Source: Bacteroidales bacterium UBA1223 (lineage in GTDB: Bacteria; Bacteroidota; Bacteroidia; Bacteroidales; P3). From it: a stretch of 30,479 nt of DNA. Shown here one piece after another: positions 15,655 through 23,170 of this stretch. The notes under the pieces were generated by a model. It saw only the letters and a list, made by a program, of their open reading frames with translations, ran no database searches and was not told the origin of the DNA. The stretch spans positions 13,855-44,333 of the forward strand of contig DBXB01000040.1 in NCBI GenBank assembly GCA_002309155.1, read 5' to 3'. Numbering within the stretch: the stretch's first letter is position 1; the number at the start of each line of letters is the position of its first letter. The translations under genes were made by a program, and so were the position numbers.

Positions 15655-17502
15655 ATGAGGAGATTACTCTTTGTCGTTTCATTTACTATTCTTGCCATTC
15701 TACCTATATCCCGTCCTCAACTGCAGGCTCAGGAGTCGGCGGAACAGATGGCGTCATACTATTACCAGAACAAGGAATACGACAAAGCCATAGAACTGTA
15801 CGAGTCGCTCTACAATAAAAGTCAGAACGCTTACTATTACCAGATGCTCTATGAGTGTCTCATGACAACCGAACAATACAGTGAGGCTGAGACACTTGTA
15901 GAGCGTCGTATAAAACGACAGCCAAAGGAACTGAAACTCTATGTCGACCTGGGCAATGTTCTGATGAAACAGGGCAACAAGAAGAAGGCAGAGAAAACCT
16001 TCCTCAACGCCATCGACAAGATTGGCTACGACTCCCGCCAGGTCAACGATCTGGCGATGGCTTTTGAGAACGCAGGCCGCACCGACCTCGCCATAAAGAC
16101 ATATCTTTCAGTGCGAGAAAAGGTAAACAATCAGCTGATATATGTCATGGAGTTGGCGACGCTCTACAAGAAATCGGGCGACTACGAACGGATGATGGGA
16201 GAATACTTCAACCTGCTCGACAATGCACCGGGCAACATCAACTCCGTACAGATTGCCTTACAAAGGGCACTGAACGAGACTTCCGACAGTCGGCTGGCTG
16301 ATGGCTTGAAACAGACCCTGGTGTCACGCATCCGGCAACATCCCGACAACCGGCAGTATCTCGACATGATGATTTGGTTCTCACTGCAACAGAAAGATTT
16401 CGATTTCGCGTTGACACAAGCCAAGGCTGTCGACGCCCGTTTCCCCGAAAACGGAGGACAGCAGGTGTACCGTGTGGCTCAGATTGCGACAAACAACGAA
16501 GACTATGACGTCGCTGAAGCCGCATACAACCACATCATTGCCAAAGGGAGTGACAACCCTTACTATTTCGACAGCAAAGTAGGACTCCTCAATGCCAAAT
16601 ACAACCGCATCAACCTGTCGCACGCCATAGCACCCCAACAGTTGGCGGCTCTCGAAGCGGAATACGAATCGTTCCTCAGCGAGTTGGGGAAAAACGAGAA
16701 GACAATACCCCTGATGCGTAACTACGCCAGACTGCTGGCCTACAACGACGGTGGAACAAGCGGGAAAGACCGACTGCAGAAAGCGGCAGACCTGCTTTAC
16801 GACATTATCGACATGCCACGTGCACCCAGAAATATCGTGAGTGAGGTAAAACTAGAACTCGGAGACCTGCTACTCTTCTCAGGCGAGATATGGGAGGCTT
16901 CCCTGCTCTATAGCCAAGTGGAAAAAAGCAACAAAAATGACGTGGTTGGCGCGCAGGCGAAATACAAAAACGCCAAACTCTCATACTACAACAACGATTT
17001 TCAGTGGGCGAAATCACAACTCGACGTCCTGAGGGCCTCCACATCCAAACTTGTCGCCAATGACGCCATGGAACTCTCACTCTTGATAAGCGACAATATG
17101 GAGGAGGACAGCACCTATGAGATGCTGTCATACTATGCCGCCGCCGACCTGATGATCTATCGCGGTCAACTCGACAGCGCACTTATTCTGCTAAACGAGA
17201 TATCCATCCGTAATCTCAGTCATGCGCTCCTCGATGAGGTCTTGATGCAAAAAGCCCGAATCCGTCTAAGACAGGGACACTACGCCGAAGCCGACTCCCT
17301 CTTGCAGTTTATCGCCGACCACTATTCCAGCGACATCCTGGCAGACGACGCCCTTTTTATGCTTGCCGAACTCAACGAGCAAAAGTTAAACAATCCCGGG
17401 AAAGCACTAAACTGCTATGAGAAGATACTGTTGGACTACCCTGCCAGCCTGTATGCCGACCGTTCAAGGAAACGCTACAACATCCTGAAGACCGGCAAAT
17501 AA
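15655..17502 (+). CDS. Periplasmic/outer-membrane tetratricopeptide-repeat protein
   Basis: A 615-residue protein with a signal peptide (about residues 1-25, hydrophobic LLFVVSFTILAILPI then LQAQ). Repeated TPR-like helical pairs follow: YYYQNKEYDKAIELYESLYN, EQYSEAETLVERRIKR, LGNVLMKQGNKKKAEKTFLNAI, and near the C-terminus ARIRLRQGHYAEADSLLQFI and LNNPGKALNCYEKILLDYPASLYADRSRK. There is no lipobox cysteine, so it is predicted soluble in the periplasm or surface-associated rather than a lipoprotein. TPRs mediate protein-protein contacts; the partner is not evident. It is probably co-transcribed with the SIMPL protein. Its TAA is immediately adjacent to the stop codon of the convergent O-antigen-ligase-like gene. 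Confidence 0.9.
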   Translation: MRRLLFVVSFTILAILPISRPQLQAQESAEQMASYYYQNKEYDKAIELYESLYNKSQNAYYYQMLYECLMTTEQYSEAETLVERRIKRQPKELKLYVDLGNVLMKQGNKKKAEKTFLNAIDKIGYDSRQVNDLAMAFENAGRTDLAIKTYLSVREKVNNQLIYVMELATLYKKSGDYERMMGEYFNLLDNAPGNINSVQIALQRALNETSDSRLADGLKQTLVSRIRQHPDNRQYLDMMIWFSLQQKDFDFALTQAKAVDARFPENGGQQVYRVAQIATNNEDYDVAEAAYNHIIAKGSDNPYYFDSKVGLLNAKYNRINLSHAIAPQQLAALEAEYESFLSELGKNEKTIPLMRNYARLLAYNDGGTSGKDRLQKAADLLYDIIDMPRAPRNIVSEVKLELGDLLLFSGEIWEASLLYSQVEKSNKNDVVGAQAKYKNAKLSYYNNDFQWAKSQLDVLRASTSKLVANDAMELSLLISDNMEEDSTYEMLSYYAAADLMIYRGQLDSALILLNEISIRNLSHALLDEVLMQKARIRLRQGHYAEADSLLQFIADHYSSDILADDALFMLAELNEQKLNNPGKALNCYEKILLDYPASLYADRSRKRYNILKTGK

Positions 17503-18738
17503 TCATTCCAACTCACCCGATTTCTTTTCTCCCGCCATCAGTATAAACCAGAAGAGACCCATAAAGACGACCCCCATCTGACGGTTGAGCACTGCCTCGA
17601 AGAGGCCGCTGAACGCTATCGAATATATTAGCGAGAGGGTGATAAAGTCACGCCTTTTGTAGGCTCCCACTGCAGGAACGACGAAGACGGCAAGAAGCAA
17701 CAATATTCCTGGTATACCCATAGTGACCATAGCATCCAGATAGATGTTATGCGAATTATACTGAGCCTTGATGGCATACTCCTCACCAGTCTCCTCGTAT
17801 ATCTGTGCCAAGACATCGCTTCGGTCTCCGATGCCGACACCAAACGGAAGACTTTGACCTATGGCTTTCATAGAACTGCCGAAAATCAGATAGCGCGCGT
17901 CGCTGGTGTCACCCTCGCTCATCTCCTCAAATGTTTTTGTCAGTCGGCGAGAACTCTCGGGTAGAAGAAAGAACACTCCGATGCCGGCGGTCAATGCAAG
18001 TGCCAATGCGATAAGACCGAGTCTCACCTCTTTTGCCTTAAAAATCAAGTGTATGATAACCATTCCCACCATGAGTACCAGACCTGCTATGCCGGCTCTT
18101 GAAAGCACCAGCACTATGTAAGCCATTATCACCGCAGCGATAATGCCCAGCGACCACAGCATCCACTTCTTCATCTCGTTGCGATAGTAAAACCATTCTG
18201 AATAAAGGAAACCTAAGACGAACAGCAGGTACATGGCCATATAGGAGTGGTGAACAGGATCGAAAGTACTGCTGAAGACTATTTTATGACTTGTGCAAAG
18301 GATATATACCAGTCGTATAAAAAACTTTACGACAAGACTGCCCGTCAACAGCCACACCAGCATACGCTGACGGTCACGGGTCAGGAATGCTGTGTCGCAC
18401 ATCAGACAGCACAACGGGAAAATCAGCAACGGCAGGCGGTGCATCAGCATCGTACCGGCCTCCTTCATATTGGCGGTATAAATCAGCGAAACCACCTGCA
18501 GCAAATAGAAGGCGACAAGCAGCCACAAGCTCCAACGGGCCCATTTCTGGAGACTAGGATTTCCAAATCTACGGGACACGACGGCGAGTACACATGAATT
18601 GACCACCAGCAGTCCCAACATCCATGTCGACAAGACCCAGCTGAAAGGCAACACCACAGCCGTCAGACCTAAAACAATAAAAAGTGATATCTCAAAGGGT
18701 TTCATTCCCTTGAAAAAAAGAGTCATCTTTTCTTTCAT
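17503..18738 (-). CDS. O-antigen ligase / Wzy-like polysaccharide membrane protein
   Basis: A polytopic inner-membrane protein of the O-antigen ligase/polymerase superfamily (Wzy_C), with about ten hydrophobic helices. Landmarks are DPVHHSYMAMYLLFVLGF before the large loop, LVLSRAGIAGLVLM, and the loop segment AQYNSHNIYLDAMVTMGIPG, whose conserved His is a hallmark of the family. Such enzymes join or polymerise lipid-linked glycans at the periplasmic face; whether this one is a ligase (WaaL) or polymerase (Wzy) cannot be told. I chose the ATG at 18738 (411 residues). A further in-frame start at 18789 would add a less plausible 17-residue hydrophobic extension and run close to rsmA. Confidence 0.88.
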   Translation of the reverse strand: MKEKMTLFFKGMKPFEISLFIVLGLTAVVLPFSWVLSTWMLGLLVVNSCVLAVVSRRFGNPSLQKWARWSLWLLVAFYLLQVVSLIYTANMKEAGTMLMHRLPLLIFPLCCLMCDTAFLTRDRQRMLVWLLTGSLVVKFFIRLVYILCTSHKIVFSSTFDPVHHSYMAMYLLFVLGFLYSEWFYYRNEMKKWMLWSLGIIAAVIMAYIVLVLSRAGIAGLVLMVGMVIIHLIFKAKEVRLGLIALALALTAGIGVFFLLPESSRRLTKTFEEMSEGDTSDARYLIFGSSMKAIGQSLPFGVGIGDRSDVLAQIYEETGEEYAIKAQYNSHNIYLDAMVTMGIPGILLLLAVFVVPAVGAYKRRDFITLSLIYSIAFSGLFEAVLNRQMGVVFMGLFWFILMAGEKKSGELE

Positions 18739-18814
18739 AATAATATAACTATCTCTGAGTATAATTATTGTATAGTCCGCCAACATCAAACAATAAAAAA
18801 GGACAAAACACGTT

Positions 18815-19612
18815 TTGAATAATCATGAAAACCTATTGCACTTGAACCAAGTTAGAGCAAAAAAATTCTTAGGACAGCATTTCCTCACCGACGAGACCAT
18901 CGCCGAGCGCATCGCCAGCAGCCTAACAGGATCCACACCAAACCTGCTGGAGATAGGTCCCGGAATGGGCGTCTTGACTAAATATCTTGTCAATGACAAG
19001 CGGTACAGATTCAAAACCATAGAACTCGACAATGAGTCGGTAGAGTACCTGCATCAGCATTATAGTGACCTCGATGTCATCGAGGGCGACTTCCTGCGAC
19101 TCGATCTCGGACAACTGTTCGATGGCGAGAAATTCTCAATCATCGGAAACTTCCCTTACAACATCTCGTCACAGATACTCTTCCGGGTTTTCGAACACCG
19201 CGACATGGTGCCCGAAGTGGTGGGCATGTTCCAGAAGGAAGTGGCCGAACGTATAGCCGAAGGACCGGGAAGCAAGACATATGGAATCCTAAGCGTTTTG
19301 CTCTCAGCCTTCTATGATATTGAATACCTCTTCACCGTTCATGAGCATGTCTTCAACCCGCCCCCTAAAGTCAAATCGGCTGTGATTCGTCTAACTCGCA
19401 ACGGAGTTCAACGACTCGATTGCGATGAGAAACTCTTCGTCCAGGTTGTCAAGACCGGTTTCAACCAGCGACGTAAGACACTCCGCAACGCACTGAAACC
19501 GCTCAACATAGCACTAGATAACGTCCCCGAAGAGATCCTTGCCAAACGTGCCGAACAACTATCGGTGCAAGACTTTGTATTAATAACCAATCTGCTTGCA
19601 CAACAACTTTAA
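18815..19612 (+). CDS. rsmA: 16S rRNA dimethyladenosine transferase (KsgA)
   Basis: Dimethylates two adjacent adenosines in helix 45 of 16S rRNA, a late step of 30S assembly. Landmarks: VRAKKFLGQHFLTD (N-terminal RNA-binding motif), LLEIGPGMGVLT (SAM-binding motif I), IGNFPYNISSQILF (motif IV, catalytic NxPY type) and VFNPPPKVKSAVIRL. Length 265 fits the family. No ATG lies in frame near the start. The assigned TTG at 18815 and two later TTGs (18836, 18842) precede the conserved VRAKKFLGQHF, so the exact start is uncertain. It is divergent from the O-antigen-ligase-like gene, with a 76-base spacer lacking a clear promoter consensus. Confidence 0.95.
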   Translation: MNNHENLLHLNQVRAKKFLGQHFLTDETIAERIASSLTGSTPNLLEIGPGMGVLTKYLVNDKRYRFKTIELDNESVEYLHQHYSDLDVIEGDFLRLDLGQLFDGEKFSIIGNFPYNISSQILFRVFEHRDMVPEVVGMFQKEVAERIAEGPGSKTYGILSVLLSAFYDIEYLFTVHEHVFNPPPKVKSAVIRLTRNGVQRLDCDEKLFVQVVKTGFNQRRKTLRNALKPLNIALDNVPEEILAKRAEQLSVQDFVLITNLLAQQL

Positions 19613-19629
19613 CCTTAACTTTAACCTTT
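19606..19629. repeat. Two 12-bp units across the rsmA stop codon
   Basis: ACTTTAACCTTA (19606-19617) is followed directly by ACTTTAACCTTT (19618-19629). The first copy contains the rsmA stop codon, and the second ends four bases before the next start. It resembles the AACCTTTTAA arrays elsewhere in the window. Confidence 0.85.
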
Positions 19630-19633
19630 ATAA

Positions 19634-20233
19634 ATGTCAATCATCGAATTCATAATCGTCGCCTTAGCCCTATCGTTCGAAGCGCTGATAATCATGCACG
19701 GCTGTGCATCGAAGAATCCTATTCCTCTCACCAAAGGCATTGGCGAGTCTTTCACCATAGCGATAATCAACGCCTTGCTCCTATCGGGAGGAATGCTTTT
19801 AGGCAACTTGCTGAGGTTCTCACCCGAAAACATCGACCCCAACGCCACATCTACCAACAGTCTGCTCTCCGATACAGACAATCTGGTATATCTGGGATTG
19901 CTGATACTCGTCGCACTTCGCCTTTTTTTTCGTAGTGGCAAGAAGAGCCGGCAGGTGCAGCCATACGACATCAGCCGTTACTCAACCACACTGTTGTTAA
20001 GTGTAGCCATAGGTATCAACACCCTTCTTGTTGGACTTGCATTAGGGTTTCGTATCAAACTGAGCGACAATATCTGGAGTGCGACAATTCCTTTGGTTGT
20101 AATCTTCACTGTGATGTCTTTCCTTGGCATCATGCTTGGACGCCAGCATAAAGAACTGCGAGCACGGCGCTACACACTCGTAGCTGTATTGTTCTTACTG
20201 GCTTTTGCACTCAAGGTAATGATCTGGAACTAA
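19634..20233 (+). CDS. MntP-like (DUF204) multi-helix membrane protein, divergent
   Basis: A 199-residue integral membrane protein with about six helices and internal duplication, as in the MntP manganese exporter family. The first half has ALALSFEALIIMHGCA, aligning with the family's AFGMSMDAFAASIGKG. The second has LSVAIGINTLLVGLALGF, aligning with TAIATSLDAMAVGVGLAF, followed by LGIMLGR, which matches LGMMVGR. The two key acidic residues of E. coli MntP (D16 and D118) are here E16 and N129. Manganese export is therefore not assured: it may have changed specificity or be a distant family member. It follows rsmA after 21 bases and is probably co-transcribed. Confidence 0.72.
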   Translation: MSIIEFIIVALALSFEALIIMHGCASKNPIPLTKGIGESFTIAIINALLLSGGMLLGNLLRFSPENIDPNATSTNSLLSDTDNLVYLGLLILVALRLFFRSGKKSRQVQPYDISRYSTTLLLSVAIGINTLLVGLALGFRIKLSDNIWSATIPLVVIFTVMSFLGIMLGRQHKELRARRYTLVAVLFLLAFALKVMIWN

Positions 20234-20251
20234 TATCCATCGAACTATCAT

Positions 20252-20290
20252 AAAAAACGGGGAAAAACCTTAACAGTCTTTCCCCGTTTG
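20252..20290. terminator. Bidirectional intrinsic terminator between MntP-like gene and kal
   Basis: A perfect 11-bp inverted repeat, AAACGGGGAAA (20255-20265) and TTTCCCCGTTT (20279-20289), has a T-rich run after it on + and an A-run before it, giving T on -. It lies between convergent genes. Confidence 0.9.
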
Positions 20291-20308
20291 TTGTCTATAG
20301 AGAGAATC

Positions 20309-20701
20309 TCAATTGTTCTTGCGCTGGCAATCTTTGGGGGTAACACAGGTGCCCGAAGCACGGCAGACAAGGATTTTCTCCTCCAAAACATCAGCGGCAC
20401 TGTCACTAATGTCGGGACGGGTCTTGATGACCTTGTAAGCCTCGAAACTCATCTTGCGGCTGGTGTTGCCGACATGGGTAATCTCACCATAAGCCTCAAT
20501 GTAGTCTCCTGCATAAACGGGAGCTTTGAATTCAACCATATCATATGCACAGAACAGACCCTCATCACCGTCCTGGATGATGAGAAGTTCTGTTGCCACG
20601 TCACCAAAGAGATGCAACATATGAGCACCGTCTACGAGGTTCCCGCCATAATGGGCGTCTTTGGCGCTCATGCGAACACGGAGCATTGATTTTACTGCCA
20701 T
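20309..20701 (-). CDS. kal: 3-aminobutyryl-CoA ammonia-lyase-like hot-dog protein
   Basis: A 130-residue hot-dog-fold enzyme closely resembling 3-aminobutyryl-CoA and beta-alanyl-CoA ammonia-lyases. Shared segments are MSAKDAHYGGNLVDGA, GDVATELL, FKAPVYAGDYIEAYGEI, VGNTSRKMSFEAYKV and CRASGTCV. In lysine fermentation Kal removes ammonia from L-3-aminobutyryl-CoA to give crotonyl-CoA. The beta-alanyl-CoA enzyme does the equivalent with a smaller acyl group, so the substrate is not settled by sequence. It is preceded on the same strand by a broken IVS-protein gene and atoD. The usual companions kamA, kamDE, kdd and kce are absent from the window. Confidence 0.85.
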   Translation of the reverse strand: MAVKSMLRVRMSAKDAHYGGNLVDGAHMLHLFGDVATELLIIQDGDEGLFCAYDMVEFKAPVYAGDYIEAYGEITHVGNTSRKMSFEAYKVIKTRPDISDSAADVLEEKILVCRASGTCVTPKDCQRKNN

Positions 20702-20707
20702 TTTATT

Positions 20708-20767
20708 AAGGGTTTTAAAGGTTTTAAGGGTTTTAAAGGGGTTAAAGGGGTTAAGGTGGTTAAAAGG
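20708..20767. repeat. Purine-rich array, left flank of the IVS-protein gene
   Basis: Short-period repeats of GGTTTTAAA, GGGGTTAAA and GGTTAAAAG types (8-10 bp), G-rich on +. The related array on the other side of the IVS-protein gene is G-rich on the opposite strand, so the two are inverted. Confidence 0.85.
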
Positions 20768-20792
20768 ACTGTGTTTTATACAGCTTTAGGAT

Positions 20793-21143
20793 TCAGGTTA
20801 TACTGTCAAGGTATTTAATATGCTTGTTTAACGTAGATGAGAGTATTCGACATTAATTCAGCAAATCATCGAATTGTATATCCGTACAATAATTCAACTC
20901 TTTACACAAATAAATCATACTACGTACTTCAGCACAACTGCCTTTGGCTATTTTAAGGAACTTAATGAACATTTGAGTCGAGTTATAATCACTCCCCTCA
21001 GCTATATTGTTCATTATTGAAACTGACGCTCTTTGAATCTGATCACGAAAACCATAATCTTTGACATCCTGCATCAGAGAATAGATGTAAAGCGTCAACT
21101 CTTTTGCCTTTTGCCACGACGCCAATTCCTCAAAATATGCCAT
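20793..21143 (-). pseudogene. Four-helix-bundle (23S rRNA intervening-sequence-type) protein, broken by in-frame TAA
   Basis: The open part (20853-21143, 96 residues) starts MAYFEELASWQKAKEL and contains FRDQIQRASVSIMNNIAEGS and FIKFLKIAKGSCAEVRSMIY. These are clear landmarks of the S23/IVP four-helix-bundle family, first known from ORFs within 23S rRNA intervening sequences and also found free-standing. After FDDLLN comes TAA (20853-20855), but the same frame continues CRILSSTLNKHIKYLDSIT to a TGA at 20793-20795. That continuation is what the family's last helix should look like and restores the typical length of about 116. The gene is therefore a recent nonsense mutant, a truncated product, or subject to read-through. 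Its function is unknown. It sits between atoD and kal. Confidence 0.85.
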
Positions 21144-21159
21144 AGTCTTAGCAAAAAGA

Positions 21160-21200
21160 CCTTTCTAACCTTTTAATCCTTTTTAACCTTTTTATCTTTT
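21160..21200. repeat. Pyrimidine-rich array, right flank of the IVS-protein gene
   Basis: Repeats of AACCTTTTAA / AACCTTTTT type with 8-10 bp spacing, i.e. AAAAGGTT-like on the minus strand. It fills the space between the atoD stop codon and the IVS-protein start. It is the inverted partner of the array at 20708-20767. Confidence 0.85.
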
Positions 21201-21848
21201 TCAAACTTTTATGATAAAATCTACAAAAATTCCTGGGGTCTTGACATTTTCGGGAGCGATAGCACCTGTCTTGACGATCTCCTGCGGTTCGACAATGACC
21301 ATGTCGGCTGCAGTAGCCATCATGGGGCAGAAGTTCTGCGAGGTGCCCTTGTATACAAGGTTACCCTCCTCATCGCAGATGTTGGCACCGATAATAGCCA
21401 CGTCTGCGCGTACGGGTTTCTCAAGCAGATACTCTTTGCCGTCGACAGTGATTTTTTCCTTGCCATTTTCAACAATGGTTCCAAGACCAGTCTGAGTCAG
21501 GACTCCACCAAGACCTGCACCGGCGGCGCGGATCTGCTCAGCCAGAGTACCCTGAGGCTGGAGAGTGACATGAAGTTCACCAGAATTCATCTGGTCAATG
21601 GTATTGTTGTTAGTACCTATATGAGTGGCTATAAGGTTCTTTACCTGATGATTGGTGATCAGTTTGCCAACACCGACTTCGGGATAAGCAGTGTCATTGC
21701 AAATGATGGTGAGGTCTTTTACTCCTTTTTCCACCAAGGCGTCAATCAGGGCAATGGGATTGCCGACACCAAGAAAACCGCCTACCATAACGGTCATTCC
21801 GTCATGAATTTTTTCGGCAGCCTGCTGTACAGAAACAAATTTATTCAT
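21201..21848 (-). CDS. atoD: 3-oxoacid/acetate CoA-transferase subunit A
   Basis: The 215-residue alpha subunit of a family I CoA-transferase (AtoD/CtfA/ScoA). Landmarks include the N-terminal GMTVMVGGFLGVGNP, LTIICND, HIGTNN, and the C-terminal GNLVYKGTSQNFCPMMATAADMVIVEPQEIV. These enzymes move CoA between acetate or butyrate and acetoacetyl-CoA. The catalytic glutamate is in the beta subunit (AtoA), normally encoded immediately downstream. Here the downstream gene on the same strand is the broken IVS-protein gene and then kal, and no atoA is in the window. The gene is full length with its own well-matched promoter. Confidence 0.93.
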   Translation of the reverse strand: MNKFVSVQQAAEKIHDGMTVMVGGFLGVGNPIALIDALVEKGVKDLTIICNDTAYPEVGVGKLITNHQVKNLIATHIGTNNNTIDQMNSGELHVTLQPQGTLAEQIRAAGAGLGGVLTQTGLGTIVENGKEKITVDGKEYLLEKPVRADVAIIGANICDEEGNLVYKGTSQNFCPMMATAADMVIVEPQEIVKTGAIAPENVKTPGIFVDFIIKV

Positions 21849-21951
21849 AATAATTTAATATTTGATATTTTACTTTCAATCCAAAATCGCACTGACAATC
21901 ATTGCATTATCAGACAATACTGACAATTTGCATACATTGTCAAAACAACTG

Positions 21952-21982
21952 CAAAGTTATAAAAACTGACTGAAACCACAAA
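21952..21982 (-). promoter_or_regulatory. Bacteroidota-type promoter for atoD
   Basis: On the minus strand TTTG (+ strand CAAA 21979-21982), 19 bases, then TAACTTTG (+ strand 21952-21959), a full match to TTTG-N19-TAnnTTTG. It leaves a leader of roughly 95 bases. Confidence 0.82.
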
Positions 21983-22029
21983 ATTTATTTTAAATATAAA
22001 ATATTTTTACTCATCTGCCGTTTTTTAAG

Positions 22030-22037
22030 TAATTTTG
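22030..22037 (+). promoter_or_regulatory. Probable -7 element for the secreted-protein gene
   Basis: TAATTTTG matches TAnnTTTG 23 bases before the start codon. The -33 position reads TTAC rather than TTTG, so the match is partial. Confidence 0.6.
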
Positions 22038-22060
22038 CAACGCGAAATATTTCATCATTT

Positions 22061-22696
22061 ATGAAAAGAACGAGTCTCATTCCAATTTTTATACTCCTAT
22101 TTTTCAACACCATCAATGCTCAGGACTACATCGTTCCCGAAGAGACCTGGTATCATACCGAAGTAATGGGAAGCAACTACCACGGCTATGTCTTCAACAA
22201 AGACTGGGAGGTGGATGTCATGGTTGAGAACCAGGACGGACGCTTCACTCCCGAGGACATCGACATCGCCCGGGCCGAGAAGTTGATGCAGAAAAAGTTA
22301 GCCTACCTCAACCGCAATCATGAGAACCAGGAAGGCATGTGTCCGATTATCGACGAGCATATTACCAAATACACACGCCAGTATGTAGGATTTACCGACA
22401 TCCATGGTTTCAAGATTATCTGGATTAACGGTGTATGGGATGAGAAAATGAGCCGTCAACTCTCTCAAGACATTGTCCGCTCTACGGGAGGTTGCGGTCA
22501 TTATTGGAGTGTGAAAGTCAATATCGACACTGAGAAAGTCTACGGCTTGGAGGTCAACGAGCCTGGCGACGTAAAATACATTCCGCGCAACAAGAAACCC
22601 GGTCCCCGTATCAGCAAGCCTCGTAATGACAGGAAAGTCCAGCGGATACGCAAGACTGGTATCATGCACAATCCCAGCGAGGTGACCTTCCAATAA
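22061..22696 (+). CDS. Secreted protein of unknown function
   Basis: A 211-residue protein with a signal peptide (MKRTSLIPIFILLFFNTINAQ, cleavage about residue 21); no lipobox. I do not recognise a named family with confidence. The middle part, KYTRQYVGFTDIHGFKIIWINGVWD, followed by TGGCGHYWSVKVNIDTEKVYGLEVNE, resembles a pattern I associate with uncharacterised Bacteroidota secreted proteins, but no function is known to me. Two cysteines (GMCPI and GGCGH) could form a disulfide. The C-terminal 40 residues are strongly basic and proline-rich, perhaps an extended surface or nucleic-acid/glycan-binding tail. It heads the cluster with gtrA, an M14 peptidase and a GT2. The short leader implies transcription from the TAATTTTG element. 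Confidence 0.75.
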   Translation: MKRTSLIPIFILLFFNTINAQDYIVPEETWYHTEVMGSNYHGYVFNKDWEVDVMVENQDGRFTPEDIDIARAEKLMQKKLAYLNRNHENQEGMCPIIDEHITKYTRQYVGFTDIHGFKIIWINGVWDEKMSRQLSQDIVRSTGGCGHYWSVKVNIDTEKVYGLEVNEPGDVKYIPRNKKPGPRISKPRNDRKVQRIRKTGIMHNPSEVTFQ

Positions 22697-22740
22697 CATC
22701 CGGGCAAGTCTCCCGTATGTGACAAAAACGACCGACTACG

Positions 22741-23157
22741 ATGCAGTTTCTTTTCTCTTTCACACAGTTCTTCGAGAAAGCGTTTCTAATCAAGTTCTTG
22801 AAGTTCTGCACTGTTGGTGTTTCCGGCACAGCCATCGACTTTGGTTTGACATGGCTTTGCAAAGAGATTTTCAAAATTCCCAAATTCATCGCCAACGCCA
22901 TTGGTTTTGTCGTCGCCGCCACCAACAACTACATCCTTAACCGCATTTGGACATGGGGCAGCACTAACGACCAGATTGGTGTAGAATACACGAAATTCTT
23001 CGTCGTATCTCTCCTTGGACTTGGCATCAACACCTTGATTATTTATCTGTTGAACGAGAAATTGAAATGGAATTTCTACATCTCCAAAGTCATCGCCACG
23101 GGATTCGTGATGCTCTGGAACTTCTTTGCCAACAACTTCTTTACATTCAACGTATAG
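22741..23157 (+). CDS. GtrA-family membrane protein
   Basis: A 138-residue protein with four predicted transmembrane helices and the GtrA landmarks FLKFCTVGVSGTAIDFGLTW, ATNNYILNRIWTW and the C-terminal LWNFFANNFFTF. GtrA proteins are thought to help translocate undecaprenyl-linked sugars across the inner membrane for O-antigen or cell-envelope glycosylation. Together with the GT2 two genes downstream this suggests a small surface-glycan module. The M14 peptidase gene starts 13 bases after its stop. Confidence 0.9.
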   Translation: MQFLFSFTQFFEKAFLIKFLKFCTVGVSGTAIDFGLTWLCKEIFKIPKFIANAIGFVVAATNNYILNRIWTWGSTNDQIGVEYTKFFVVSLLGLGINTLIIYLLNEKLKWNFYISKVIATGFVMLWNFFANNFFTFNV

Positions 23158-23170
23158 TCATCTGTCAACC

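Noticed and set aside
23126..23170. Upstream start for the M14 peptidase overlapping gtrA
   Set aside because: It would place about 15 polar residues before the signal peptide; the ATG at 23171 gives a clean signal sequence.
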